Source: Ricordea florida (taxonomy: Eukaryota > Cnidaria > Anthozoa > Corallimorpharia > Ricordeidae). Taken from it: a stretch of DNA of 64,000 bases. Below, piece by piece: positions 52,284 through 62,487 of the stretch. How positions within the stretch are numbered: position 1 is the first letter of the stretch; the number at the start of each line of letters is the position of its first letter. The notes under the pieces were generated by a model that saw only the letters and a program-made list of their open reading frames with translations, had not been told where the DNA came from and ran no database searches. Both the position numbers and the translations under genes were made by a program. The stretch spans positions 14,422,258 through 14,486,257 of the forward strand of contig OX453280.1 of assembly GCA_949710005.1 (NCBI GenBank), read 5' to 3'.

Positions 52284-52919
52284 TTATCCAAGAATGTCCT
52301 TTTTTCTTTGAGAACGCGTTTTGTGACGCATGGCTCTTAATTTGCGCATAAATCGTTTGGCTTGGGCTGATCCTTTCGCGTATCTTCCTCCTGTTTGTAT
52401 CACTCTCTGTCTGGCCATGACGATCCTCTGTCTCTTTCTCTTTTTTCTCACACCTCCTGGATTGACTCCCACCGATCTTCTTGCGGGTGCTGCTGCTACT
52501 GGTGCTGCTGCTGCTCTTCTTGTTCCCACCGTTCTTATTCTGGTTGCTTGTCTTCGTCTTTTACTGGGTGGAGCTCTCATTAAATTTTCTTTCCAATTTT
52601 CGGTGGCTCCTTGAACTGCTTGAGCAAGTAGACTTGGACCTCGTCGTTTAAGAGCTCTCATCCTCCTTCCTGCGACACGTTGGGCGACCACACCTGAGAG
52701 AGTCGTGGCACCTTTTCTTAATAATGATCTAGCAATGGATTTGGCTGCTCTTTTTGCAAGGGGTACTGCTGTTCTGAGTCCAGCACGAAACAAAGGTCCC
52801 AAAAATGCTCCTATGCCTCCTCCTCGCTGAACAACATGGGGCACAGCCGCACCTCTAAACACAGTAATGGATCCTCCTACTTGTCTCATGGGAATGACGT
52901 AAGGTGGAGCATGCATCAT
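52284..52919 (-). CDS. Polinton basic minor capsid/core protein, 211 aa
   Basis: Tandem ATGs at 52919/52916 to TAA 52284-52286. Near the N-terminus is GGGIGAFLGPLFRAGLR, a Gly-rich amphipathic segment like those of adenovirus pX/pVI-type proteins. The rest is very basic (KRRRQATRIRT, RKKRKRQR, KRFMRKLRAMRHKTRSQRKK). Its start directly follows the stop of penton-like A (TGAATGATG). A DNA-condensing or membrane-active role is inferred from composition and place. Confidence 0.6.
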   Translation of the reverse strand: MMHAPPYVIPMRQVGGSITVFRGAAVPHVVQRGGGIGAFLGPLFRAGLRTAVPLAKRAAKSIARSLLRKGATTLSGVVAQRVAGRRMRALKRRGPSLLAQAVQGATENWKENLMRAPPSKRRRQATRIRTVGTRRAAAAPVAAAPARRSVGVNPGGVRKKRKRQRIVMARQRVIQTGGRYAKGSAQAKRFMRKLRAMRHKTRSQRKKDILG

Positions 52920-53795
52920 TCAATGTGGTATTCGGCTTCTCTTGAAGTGTAACGTTACCTGGACAACAGAATCTGCAAATGGTATCTCTTGACCCGTGCC
53001 ATCCGTTATAAGGATGCTGATGGTAGCAAAATGTGTTTGGGACAAGTCAAAATACATAGGATTCACAAAATCTTGATTCACCACGGGTTCTTTTGAAATG
53101 GTCGGCACCACTCGCAGTAGATTTGCATTGATATTTCCCACAGGATGAGGTGCCACAATATCTGTATAAACATACATGTTATTGGGTTTGTATTGTTCCG
53201 TTTTGTCCAACTTCACCTTATGCTGAGGTGAATAGTAAGCGGTGGCAGTCATTTGTCGTGCCAACATGAGACGATCTTGAGTGAACACAGCTTTATCCCC
53301 TCTTTCACCTTGAATGTATTGGTAACCCTTGAAACTCAGTTGAGGTGTAAGAAATCCAAGCGCTATGGCTAGAGGAAGACTGAATCCCAGTTTTGCTTCC
53401 TTTTTCAATTCAATCGTTGTCAACTTTTCATTGTCCGCATTGTTCTCTATGACGATGTACTCAGCCAAATCTATACCCTGATGATCGGCGAGCATGGCGA
53501 GTTCATCGTGAATGGTCTGGAAAATGAGTTCACTGGTCGAGAGGTGTTTTGTTCTTGGTAGATGAAAGTGACCAGAATAGACATGTCCATCAGGGTTTCC
53601 CATTTCCGCATAAGCCAGGTAAGCTCCTTCATCTTGATTATAGGCATTGGCATAAATGAGATTGACGAGAGCCACTTTCCAATATTGATTCATGTAAAGT
53701 CTCTCAGGAAGTTCTATGGTAAAGTTGCCTGGTCTGTTGGTTTGACGATTGGTATTGCTTGGTAGCGTCATATAAAAACTACCATCAGATGTCAT
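52920..53795 (-). CDS. penton-like minor capsid protein A, 291 aa, intact
   Basis: ATG 53795 to TGA 52920-52922. N-terminus FYMTLPSNTN, then a region of strands (WKVALVNLIYANAY), later MYVYTDIVAPHPVG and a C-terminus VQVTLHFKRSR. The same N- and C-terminal motifs recur in copies B and C, so this is a family of single-jelly-roll, penton-like proteins that would sit at capsid vertices. Its ATG overlaps the TGA of copy B (ATGA). It is the only intact member here. Confidence 0.7.
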   Translation of the reverse strand: MTSDGSFYMTLPSNTNRQTNRPGNFTIELPERLYMNQYWKVALVNLIYANAYNQDEGAYLAYAEMGNPDGHVYSGHFHLPRTKHLSTSELIFQTIHDELAMLADHQGIDLAEYIVIENNADNEKLTTIELKKEAKLGFSLPLAIALGFLTPQLSFKGYQYIQGERGDKAVFTQDRLMLARQMTATAYYSPQHKVKLDKTEQYKPNNMYVYTDIVAPHPVGNINANLLRVVPTISKEPVVNQDFVNPMYFDLSQTHFATISILITDGTGQEIPFADSVVQVTLHFKRSRIPH

Positions 53796-54726
53796 CGTTT
53801 TTTCCTGAAATGTAACGTTTCTTCCACCACACCATGTAAAAATGGGATTGGTTCCCCTGTATCACCTCTTAAAAGGATTTCAATGGTGTTGAACGATTTC
53901 AAACGTACATCATAATAGAAGAGATTGAAAAAGTTCTCGTGAACAATCTCTCCTGGGCTACCTCTGGGAGCCACTGCTCGCAAGATGTTGGCACGCACAT
54001 CACCAACCACCTGGGATGCCACTATATCCGAATAAATGTAGATGGTTTGAAAAGAAATGGCTGTTTGAAACCAGTGAATCGGTTTATCCAGAGTCGTTGC
54101 CAACCAATAGGCATCAGTACCATGAGTAAAATCCCCACGATATTCATCAGCACCCAAACGTAAGAAAGTATTAAGAGGATCAGATGAATCCAAACCACTC
54201 TGTCGAAAATAGCGTCTTCCATAAGGTTTATCCCCATACACTTCTGCAACTTCCAGTTTGTTGACGATCCAAGGATTGATGGCCAGCGCCGACGCTCTCT
54301 GGATGGTAATGGTGGGATGATTATTCTCGTAGGTGAATTTGAATTCTTGATCCACCAATCGATCTCCAAACGTAAATCTCAATCCTCTTTCCATCCCTCG
54401 AATCACATCTTCAGCGGTTCTGTAATCTCCTTCATGAATATGTAAAGGACCCAGTACTCATCCTCATACTTTTTGATATCGTTAAATTTGTCGGGTCTTC
54501 TGTCACGACCAATTCTGACAAAGAACAGACTCTCTGGTGTATAATGCTGGGATATATTTATCCATGCGTGCGGATAAATAATACTAGCCAACGCCACTTG
54601 CCATTCATCTCCATGAAGTTCATAGTTGTTGGGTAAGGCAATTTTAAAACTGGATCCGTTGTTGTTCTGATAAATGTCAGTACTTGCGTTACTCGGAAGA
54701 AACAAGTAAAAATCGTCCCCATTCAT
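53792..54726 (-). pseudogene. penton-like protein B, frameshifted
   Basis: ATG 54726. The N-terminus (FYLFLPSNAST, WQVALASIIYPHAW) ends in one frame at 54403; the rest (IRGMERGLRFTFGD ... IYIYSDIVASQVVG ... EIVHENFFNLFYYD ... ETLHFRKKR) is in another, to TGA 53792-53794. One indel near 54410 breaks it. It overlaps copy C upstream and copy A downstream by ATGA. It is closer to C than to A. Confidence 0.7.
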
Positions 54727-55724
54727 TCTCGTTTCTTACGAAAATGTAACGTGAGTGTCACAACACCTCCTTTGAATGAAATCGGTTCACCTGTGTCTCC
54801 TCTTAAAAGCACTTCAATGGTCTTGATACGATTGAGTCGTACAGGATTGTAAAAAAGATTGGGAAAATTTTCATGAACAATCTCGTTCGGGTGCAATCAC
54901 ACGAAGCACATTAGCTCGTACATCTCCCACGATCTGTGTTTCCACCACATCTGAATAAATGTACATGGTTTAAAAACTGAGACCTCCAGTACTACCATCT
55001 TTTCCACCAATAAACCAATGCACTATGTCATTCAAGTTGTTTTGCACTCGATAAATCGCATAGTCATCCTCATCAGGTATATCATCGGCAGTAAAACGGT
55101 GATCCCATCCAAAAAAGGCATAATTGACACCATCGAACCGACCATTAGAGTTTGGAAAATCGTCATCAAGGGTACCATAGAGAGGAGATGTCTCTTCATA
55201 AACAGGTCTTGTATATTGTTCAAGTTCGAGAGCTTTGTACAGATACCTATTAAAGGCCAATCCTGAAATTTTTTTATCTTCAATTCTGTATGATCATCCA
55301 CTTCTTTGATTTGCCATTCTTCATTGACCAGATCATCTCCAAATTCTTGTCGTAAGGCGTGATCGACTCCTCTCATGACATCCCTTATCGTTTGGTAGTT
55401 ACCTTCAGCCAAGTAGACTGGTACCCAACCATTGTAATATCCGGGTTTATCCTTGTAGTTATCACGTCGGCGATCCGGACTAAGTAAAGCCATAATTTTT
55501 CCCACATGATTGGGTTGAATCTTGGTCTTGTCATCAGCGGGTGCAATGTTGACCCACGAATGAGGGTAAACGATACTGGCTAGAGCCACTTCCCATTCAC
55601 CGTACCATTCAAGCGTGTTGGGTAGAGTCACTGTAAATCCGGTGGGACCATTGTTGGGAAACGTATTGGTACTTGCGTTACTTGGTAGATAAAGATAGAA
55701 ATTGGACGGAGCCTTTTCAGTCAT
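54723..55724 (-). pseudogene. penton-like protein C, several breaks
   Basis: ATG 55724 to TGA 54723-54725. N-terminus FYLYLPSNAST and WEVALASIVYPHSW; then a frameshift near 55250, an in-frame TAA at 54970-54972, and another frameshift near 54890 before the TLHFRKKR end. At the TAA, copy B has a CAA in the same context (TTT CAA ACC versus TTT TAA ACC), so a C-to-T change is directly indicated. Starts and stops overlap its neighbours by ATGA. Confidence 0.65.
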
Positions 55725-56556
55725 GGTACCACGTGAATCTTGTTTCTGAAGTGAAGTGTTACTGTCACTGTTCCTGCATAGAATGGAACTTCTTTCTTTG
55801 CATCAAGCTTTAAAGCAGTTTCTATTTCGCGTAAACGTTGTTCATAAAGCTTGTGGTAATGAATGTTGGCAAATACTTTGCGTTCCTGTTCTCCTTCTTG
55901 AAGATTTTCATGGGGAGTGATCCATTGCAACACTCGTGATTTTCCACGCCCATCAAACCACGGTTCAGTATTCAAATTGGATTCAACAAAAAAGGACTCC
56001 ACGGGTCGATAAGCCACAGGTATATATTTCCTTACCCCGTGGGTTGGATCGATATAAAACGTCCAGGCTTCTTGAGGTAAACAAACAAACATGAGATGGG
56101 GAAGAGACGAATCGATTCGAAACCGTCCATCCCTGTAAGGCGGTCTAATGTTTTCATTGTTATCCTGAATGCGGCTCCTGGTTGAAGATCAAAGCGAAAT
56201 TTTTCTTGATCGTATCTCATAGCAATACCCACGAAGAAATGAGTCTTGGTCAGGTTCCTCAAAATAATACGAAAACGATGAGAATAGTAATCATCCACAT
56301 CAATAAAATGGGACAACCAATTTTGGGTCCAGGTGTTGTTAACACAAAAGTCCACATCATCCTCAGTCGCTTCAATAAAAGGGCGAAGATTCACTCCCAT
56401 CGTTTCATCATCATCATCATTGGTGAGCTCAAACCAATGTTCCCCTTCAGGTATCTTGAATCTATCCGTTTGGTTGGCGAAAGGTGGTACCACCGTATAA
56501 TCTTGGGCTTGTAACACATCTGAAGAGTCGGGATGTCTCAAAGCCACAAATCGCAA
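55721..56556 (-). pseudogene. capsid-type protein D, frameshifted
   Basis: Two frames overlap at about 56032-56092. The upstream part (FVALRHPDSSDVL, WFELTNDDDDETMG, RFRIILRNLTKTHFFVG) and the downstream part (AWTFYIDPTHGVRKYIP, RVLQWITPHENLQEG, VTVTLHFRNK, TGA 55721-55723) form one gene broken once. No in-frame ATG is visible upstream of the first part, which stays open to a TAG near 56640 inside the integrase 3' end. The TLHFR end links it to the penton-like copies, while the N-terminus differs. The stop overlaps the start of C (ATGA). Confidence 0.5.
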
Positions 56557-57547
56557 TAAATCTAAGAGTTCGATCCGCGGGAATGTTCCATCGAACCTTT
56601 CTGGTGGCTGGTTGATAATTGGATTCGATTTGAATCTCAGCTAAGTCATGCACCAGGGCATCCGTGACATGTTCAAACACACTGTAGTAACCAGGATAGG
56701 GAGCAGGAGTCTGACCACGTCTGACCACGGTAAACACTTCTTCCGTCCAATTGGGTGTGTACCCCTTTTCAAAGATAGCTCTTTCTTTGGAGATACGTAC
56801 CTGATCCCCCACTATAAACTTGAAACGCATCCGTTTGACTCGTTTCACAAAATTGTCCCCATACAAATAACGCCATACATCTTGAGCATTGTCCTGGGTG
56901 ACAAGGTTGGGAGCAGTTCCTATACTGCGATGTGTTGAACTATTGTAACTTTTCACCAAATCATCCAACACATCCAAGTAACGATAATGATTCACTTGAG
57001 TAAAATATCGCCACATGCGTCCTTTCATGGTTCTGTTAAAACGTTCCACGATTTGAGCTTTGGTTTCACTGTAGGTAACAAAATGATCCACGTGTTTGGA
57101 TTCCAAAAACGTTTGAAACTGGTGGTTCGTGAATTCTGTTCCTTTATTCGTTTGCAAACGCTCAGGGATGCGTTCATCTTGTTTAAAAAAGTGATCAAGA
57201 GCTTCCACCAAACTTTTACCCGTTTTGTTTTTCAAAAGCACCACCCAGGCATATTTGGAGAGAACATCAATGACTGTCAAAAGATAACGAAATCCATCAT
57301 TCTCCTCCTTCAATGCTTGTACATCCACAAGATCCGCTTGCCATTGTTCATCCATACCATTGACCACCACCCGACTGCGTTTAAACTGCTTTCGCACAGG
57401 CTTGTGTAACGTATACGGAACCTGAGATTCGAGCCATTTTCTGGCTATGGAGGGTTTGATTCCTTTGACGCGAGCGGCACCAACCAATCGCTTGGCGCCA
57501 ACAAAGGCAGCAGGTTTCCCTGGTTTGTAGTACAATCTTTCTAGCAT
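56462..57547 (-). pseudogene. Polinton integrase, second catalytic Asp replaced by Asn
   Basis: Best start ATG 57547 (MLERLYYKPGKPAAF). An N-terminal region, then QWQADLVDVQ (D72, first catalytic Asp), LQTNKGTEF, where the second Asp of the DDE triad is Asn (N134, codon AAT), and AQIVERFNRT (E168). The C-terminal part has VGDQVRISKER and a beta-rich tail. The 3' end overlaps gene D in another frame and the final residues may be out of frame. The family is retroviral-like and inserts the element with 6-bp duplications. Replacing a metal-binding Asp normally abolishes activity. Confidence 0.8.
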
Positions 57548-57719
57548 GGGTATGGATTGTCTTTCCGTCTTCCATTTCTGCCGCCGCGTCTTCATACTCT
57601 TCTTGATCGTCCGAAATTTCAATCACAATTCCTTTACAGCAGGCAATATGACACCTTATCCGCTTAAACAAGTTTCTCAACGTGAGAGAAGGTAGGGATC
57701 CACGTCCCAAGCAAGGCAT
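57381..57719 (-). CDS. possible small Polinton ORF overlapping the integrase 5' end
   Basis: From ATG 57719 it reads MPCLGRGSLPSLTLRN, a Cys/Arg-rich part (RIRCHIACCKG) and an acidic stretch (DDQEEYEDAAAEMED). The rest overlaps the integrase frame and looks non-coding. Only the first 50-60 residues (57719 to about 57540) seem real. Confidence 0.35.
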   Translation of the reverse strand: MPCLGRGSLPSLTLRNLFKRIRCHIACCKGIVIEISDDQEEYEDAAAEMEDGKTIHTHARKIVLQTRETCCLCWRQAIGWCRSRQRNQTLHSQKMARISGSVYVTQACAKAV

Positions 57720-57755
57720 TGTAACACTAAAACAAGTTGATCCTCCGGATTGTTT

Positions 57756-58088
57756 TTATGGCTTCCTCATGTAATTATACAAATACATCATCACCAACCA
57801 TGGTAAACTGGGCAGTGTCATATCTTGTTTCGTCAACCACTCCTGTATGACATGTTTTTGTCCCACCGATAAGGTCAGAAAGTCAAGCATCCGCATAAAC
57901 GCCGCTACATGACCCCAACATACGGGTGGTTGCTTTTCTTCCACTCTTCTCCAACATTTCTGTAGATCCCAAACTGTACATGGGAGACAACAGGCAGGAA
58001 TGTTCAACACATCGGTTTGGATTGAACGGCTCAACTCTGGATCCATTCTTGCAATAGCATGAATCATCGATAGTTTTAGCCTCTTCAT
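57756..58088 (-). CDS. unknown Polinton ORF, 110 aa
   Basis: ATG 58088 to TAA 57756-57758. Helical, rich in Trp, Cys and Met (PACCLPCTVWDLQKCWRR, WLTKQDMTLPSLPW). No domain recognised. It lies between the integrase and the inverted PolB fragment. Confidence 0.45.
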   Translation of the reverse strand: MKRLKLSMIHAIARMDPELSRSIQTDVLNIPACCLPCTVWDLQKCWRRVEEKQPPVCWGHVAAFMRMLDFLTLSVGQKHVIQEWLTKQDMTLPSLPWLVMMYLYNYMRKP

Positions 58089-58274
58089 CTTGAACTACAA
58101 GGAAAACAGAAGATGAGTCTGCACGTTATGTAGCTTGCCGCAACAGACGTTTTAAAGATTGAACCTCACAGTCCTGCACTTTTGGACTATAAAGAAAGAG
58201 AAGATGAGTCTCCACCTTATGTCGCTAGCATGTTTACAAAGCAGCATTTCAAGGAATCAAGCTGGTTCCAGTGA

Positions 58275-58365
58275 ACTGGTGGAGTTAAGAAACCTCATCG
58301 CTACAGGTCCGGAACAGTATGGACTCCATGAAGATATGGCTCGTACTAAACAAACAGCACGTAAA
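58275..58365 (+). pseudogene. two histone H3 tail fragments in reversed order
   Basis: 58275-58319 encodes TGGVKKPHRYRSGTV, matching H3 residues 32-46 with one change. From ATG 58336 the next ten codons give MARTKQTARK, identical to the H3 start (residues 1-9 after Met). The two pieces lie in different frames and in the wrong order. The second runs on as YGNGNPKTGRT... to a TAA at 58507-58509, which is not H3. Upstream, ACAAAGCAGC resembles the TKAA codons. They could be remains of tandem H3 copies caught in the element, or an H3-tail mimic. It sits on the plus strand within a minus-strand gene array. Confidence 0.6.
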
Positions 58366-58499
58366 TATGGAAACGGGAATCCGAAGACAGGACGAACCAC
58401 AAGATGGCGGAACCGAAGAATTCCACCAGGAATCACCATCGCAGCACCTTTTGAACATGTTCGAACTGACAGGACTACCAAGTTCGAAGCCAATGAAGA

Positions 58500-58793
58500 A
58501 TTTATGTAAGGAATTTCATCCGTATCAAGAACCCGGATGAAGTGTGTATGGTCAGAACCATAGTGGTAGGTATGGCCAAACTGGAAAACGATCCCAAGTA
58601 TAATTTCATAAGAGATGGTAGACCTATTCAAAGAACAAGAGCCTTGGAATTTCTAAATGCGCTGGAGGGAGCCACCATTCTCTTGACTGGAAACAACTTA
58701 AGAGAACAACAGAAAAACGTGAATATCAAAGTACCTTTTTTTTCTTCCACCAAAAGGCTTCAACATAAAAAAAATGTCGTCACTGCACTTTAA
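58500..58793 (+). pseudogene. inverted fragment of a Polinton PolB N-terminal region
   Basis: The frame reads NFIRIKNPDEVCMVRTIVVG, MAKLENDPKY and GRPIQRTRALEFL, closely matching the minus-strand PolB at about 61830-61980 (FIRIRNHDELCMARAIIVG, IAKLEKDSKY, GRPLQRARALEL). It differs at many positions, so it comes from a related element or an old copy. It abuts the PolB stop codon on the opposite strand. Confidence 0.75.
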
Positions 58794-61700
58794 TATCCGT
58801 ACGGTAGTGTATCATAATCTTGTTTGATCACACGCTTGTTATAAACCAGTTTATATTTCTTGTCTTGGGATTGCGTCACCAATTGTTTGTTCTTTGTATC
58901 ACCTACAATCTTATGAGGCTTATGAACAGTGACAGGTTCACAGACATTGGTTCGTACCATGTCCACCATGGTATGAAAGTTCACTTTCTCTGTCGTCCGG
59001 ACATAATCCCCGTACTTTACATACAATTTTTCCCTTGTATGTCTTGTAGGCATAATTCTTGGGACCTGCCGAAACAAAGGTGATGATATGATCATCACTG
59101 TCCAACTCGTTGCTGAGTTCCCCCAAATAATCGCCCAATGAGGGTTCCCACTGTCCTTCTTCCGATATGTAAACAAGGCTGTCTGTATCGTAGTAACACA
59201 CTCTTTCATTCAGTTTCTCCATAACACGGTACAATTTAATTCTCGCTTGAGCTGTGGTGAAGGCAGCCAAAACAACATTGGTCCTGTCGGAAGCTTCCAC
59301 AAAGTCATTCTCTTGGAAATAACACACTTCCACCATGTTATCAGAGACAAGATGAACATCTTTTATGTTGACACTGGCGCTGGTAAACAGTTCAAAATAA
59401 CGTTTCGTATCATTCACCACTTCCAATTTGGGTCTGTTTGGACGCTGTCCCAATTTCCCCCACATGTTGTTTAGTATTTGTTTCCACACACTTCTGGCTC
59501 CTGCATTATACTGGATATTCTCCTTCTCCAAAAGAATCCCTTCATGTTGATGGTATTCTTGAATGTACCTGGCTTTGTCTTGGTCGCTCTCACACCAAGC
59601 AGGCCAACCCGATGCTTCCTGTTTCTTCTTCAAAAACATATCGATATAGTCTTTAAACAAAGTTTGACTTTTTTTATCAAAATGCCATACTTTATGTATT
59701 TTCACCACCCGGTATCCCATCTCACGTGCCAAGTCCAGTTCTAGACTCACCCATGTACCAGTCAAGGTTCTTTCTTCATCCGTGTGTTCACAGGGGGTTT
59801 GTTGTAATGTTTCAGCGCAGGTTTGACACAATGCAAACATGAGTTTGTTGTTGCACTTGAATGGTAATACGAGATGATATAAACCGCGGGGGGCAAGCAC
59901 ATCACATTTGATAACACCAAAGTAATCTCCAACCTGGGCAGGATTTAAATTGTCCGTAAATATTCTGGGATGTCCCACAGGATACACGCCATTCTTATTG
60001 ATATCTGGGTATAGACTTGTAAAATCCACATACTTGATCTTCTTTCCTACCACCAGCAATTTCGTGGCATTGGTACGCCCCCCATAAGAGGCATCACGCG
60101 GGTTCAGGAGAGAAACAAAATTCAATGCATCCACAAATGCCTTCACTTCTTGGCTCTCTTTTAGGAGCTCTCGCCACTGACATTCCCACATTTCCACCAC
60201 GTCAATGCTTTCTTTCTTCAAATAGTTGGTTCTTTTCAAGGTATGCTGATACAATTCATGCATCGAAAAATTGCTGATGCGATTCATGGTGGCGCCGGGA
60301 AAACATTTGATACAGCCATGAAAAAAGCAACCATGAGACTCATAGGCTGTATTGGTAGCTTCACAATATCCATCCAACAAATAGGGTCCCAAACGTTTTT
60401 CTCCTTCATTTCTGCCATGACAAATCACTGCATTGTTCTCATGGGCCACATGAGCCAACCACTGATAGGCGCAATGCGATTGATTGGCTTTTTTTCTGTA
60501 GCCTAGATGAGGGATAATGGCAATGGTTTTCTCCTTCAGAAACATGGTACGAAAAATTAAATTGCATAAAGATGCAATGGTCATACTTTCTTTGAGAGGG
60601 TGAATATGACATAACCCTTTCACCGTTTCTATGAATTGACAGCAACATCGCCGCAAAATGTCCACATCAGATCGACAATAAGCCACCAGTTCTTCTTGCA
60701 TATTAAACACCACCTTCTTTGTCTGTTGTTCTTGGTACCAGGTCAGGAACGCATCACGAGCTTCTGGTTTCATGCCGTCAGGGTCATAGTACTCAACATC
60801 TGGTATGGGTCCCACATAATGTTGGTTTTCTTCTGTATTGAAGAAATGGGGGAAATAGCCTTTCTTGAGTTCTTTCATGCCAAATGTTTTGGGTAACTTT
60901 GACAGCGGCATAGGAAAAAAAATTAAACTGTCAATAAAACGCACATCAACATCTGGTACTCGCATCTCCATGATCTTGGCGCCATTCATGATGAGGGTTG
61001 GTTTCACATTGTTCTTGTACAAATAATCCAAAATAAAATAAGAATCATAACCCTTAAAGTTATGGGCTATGCAGGTTGCTCCTGGCATCTCGTCAAATAA
61101 CCAGGAGCAAAATGCTTCGCACGTTTTAAACATCCACTCCTTCCCGTGTTCATCTTGCACCACCACAAGATTAGGTACATGGATTCCAGTGTTTTGACTA
61201 CATTCAAAATCAAAAATTAAAGTGTCATCTTGTTCCTCATCATCGTCATCATCTCTCTATCTTTTCTTGCCTTGTTTGTGTACTTGCATAAAACACTGAT
61301 GATTTTTGTCGACAAACTTGTTACACACACGGGACATCACTTCTCCACATTTGTGTTCATTGACATTGCGCTGAGTTCGGTCCAGCATTTTACCGCAATC
61401 TTTACACTTGAGATACTGTTTGCAAACAGAGATTCCACCCTGAGGACCCATTCGACGATGATTCTCAAGACATCCAGGTCCCTGAAATGATCTTCGACAA
61501 TAAGCGCAATAGATCCATGAGGATATATCACCACGACATCCTTCTTGAAAACAAGACAAACACTTCTTCTTACATCGATGATGCCTTCCCTCTTCTGTGT
61601 TATATCCCTTTTCACATTCCAAACAATAATAATTGCGTCCCATGAATCCAGGCATGGAGGTGATGAAATCATAATGACCATGATGTAAATATAAATAAAT

Positions 61701-62452
61701 CACTTTCTCCTGGGTGGGCCCTTTGAAAATAATCCCATTAAAATCACCAGTTGATAGTGGGGTAATACGGTTTGAGACTTCTTCGCCTCTTCAATGCCAC
61801 ATGGTTGTAGGGGGACTCCTGCTTTATGATGTAATTCCAGTGCTCTTGCTCTTTGTAAGGGTCGACCTTGTTTTATGAGAGCATACTTGGAGTCCTTCTC
61901 CAATTTGGCTATGCCTACTATTATGGCTCTGGCCATACATAATTCGTCATGGTTCCGTATTCGAATAAAACATTGTTTGTCCCTCAAACGCTTGCTCATT
62001 TTGATGACTTTCTTTCTTCCACTCCCCGCGGGAAGAGAAACGTGAACTAAATTCACATCAAATCTTTGATTCACATACAAATCCTCATGGGACTGTAACA
62101 CTCGTTCCACTTCAAACACCATTCTTTGAGATGTGAGGTCTTCTACAGGCATGAATGGTAGACTGATGGGTGAAGATAGTTCGCAAGTTTGCATGACAAA
62201 ACAAATCTGATGTCGCTCATTCATTCCACGAGTCATATCTGCAATGGCTCTTTCCAATATATGATTCAAATTGGATGCTCCTTCTTGAATAGTCTTGGCT
62301 TGGGGAATATCAATGGTCAAATGATAATCAATACCCGAGGTTTTGAATCTGGGAATGTGGCGTCGATTCTGTTCTTTCAGATCATAACTGGGTTGTTGTT
62401 GTCGTTGCTGCTGTTGTTTTTGTGGCTGTCTTCTCCCACTACGTCCCCCCAT
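58790..62452 (-). pseudogene. protein-primed family B DNA polymerase of the Polinton, three breaks
   Basis: Likely start ATG 62452 (MGGRSGRRQPQ); end TAA 58790-58792 after DTLPYGY. Order: Gln-rich N-terminus, conserved N-domain, Cys/His-rich zinc region (YYCLECEKGY ... CKKKCLSCFQEGC), exonuclease motifs (FDFE; AHNFKGYDSYF; YCRSDVDIL), then polymerase motifs (DFTSLYPDINKNG near 60020; YDTDSLVY near 59180). Breaks: a frameshift near 61703, an in-frame TAG at 61257-61259 within an acidic linker, and a frameshift near 59000. About 1,220 codons, usual for the family. It would copy the linear element from a protein primer; this copy cannot make a full protein without recoding. Confidence 0.9.
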
Positions 62453-62487
62453 TTGCTCACTGCAACATTGAATAGTAAAATATAAGT

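Noticed and set aside
4741..61259. Reassigned stop codons (TAA/TAG as Gln) as the explanation for internal stops
   Set aside because: All three stop codons occur internally, frameshifts are also frequent, and intact genes end in TAA or TAG next to poly(A) signals (for example 48948-48950 followed by AATAAA). Decay is simpler, though read-through is not excluded.
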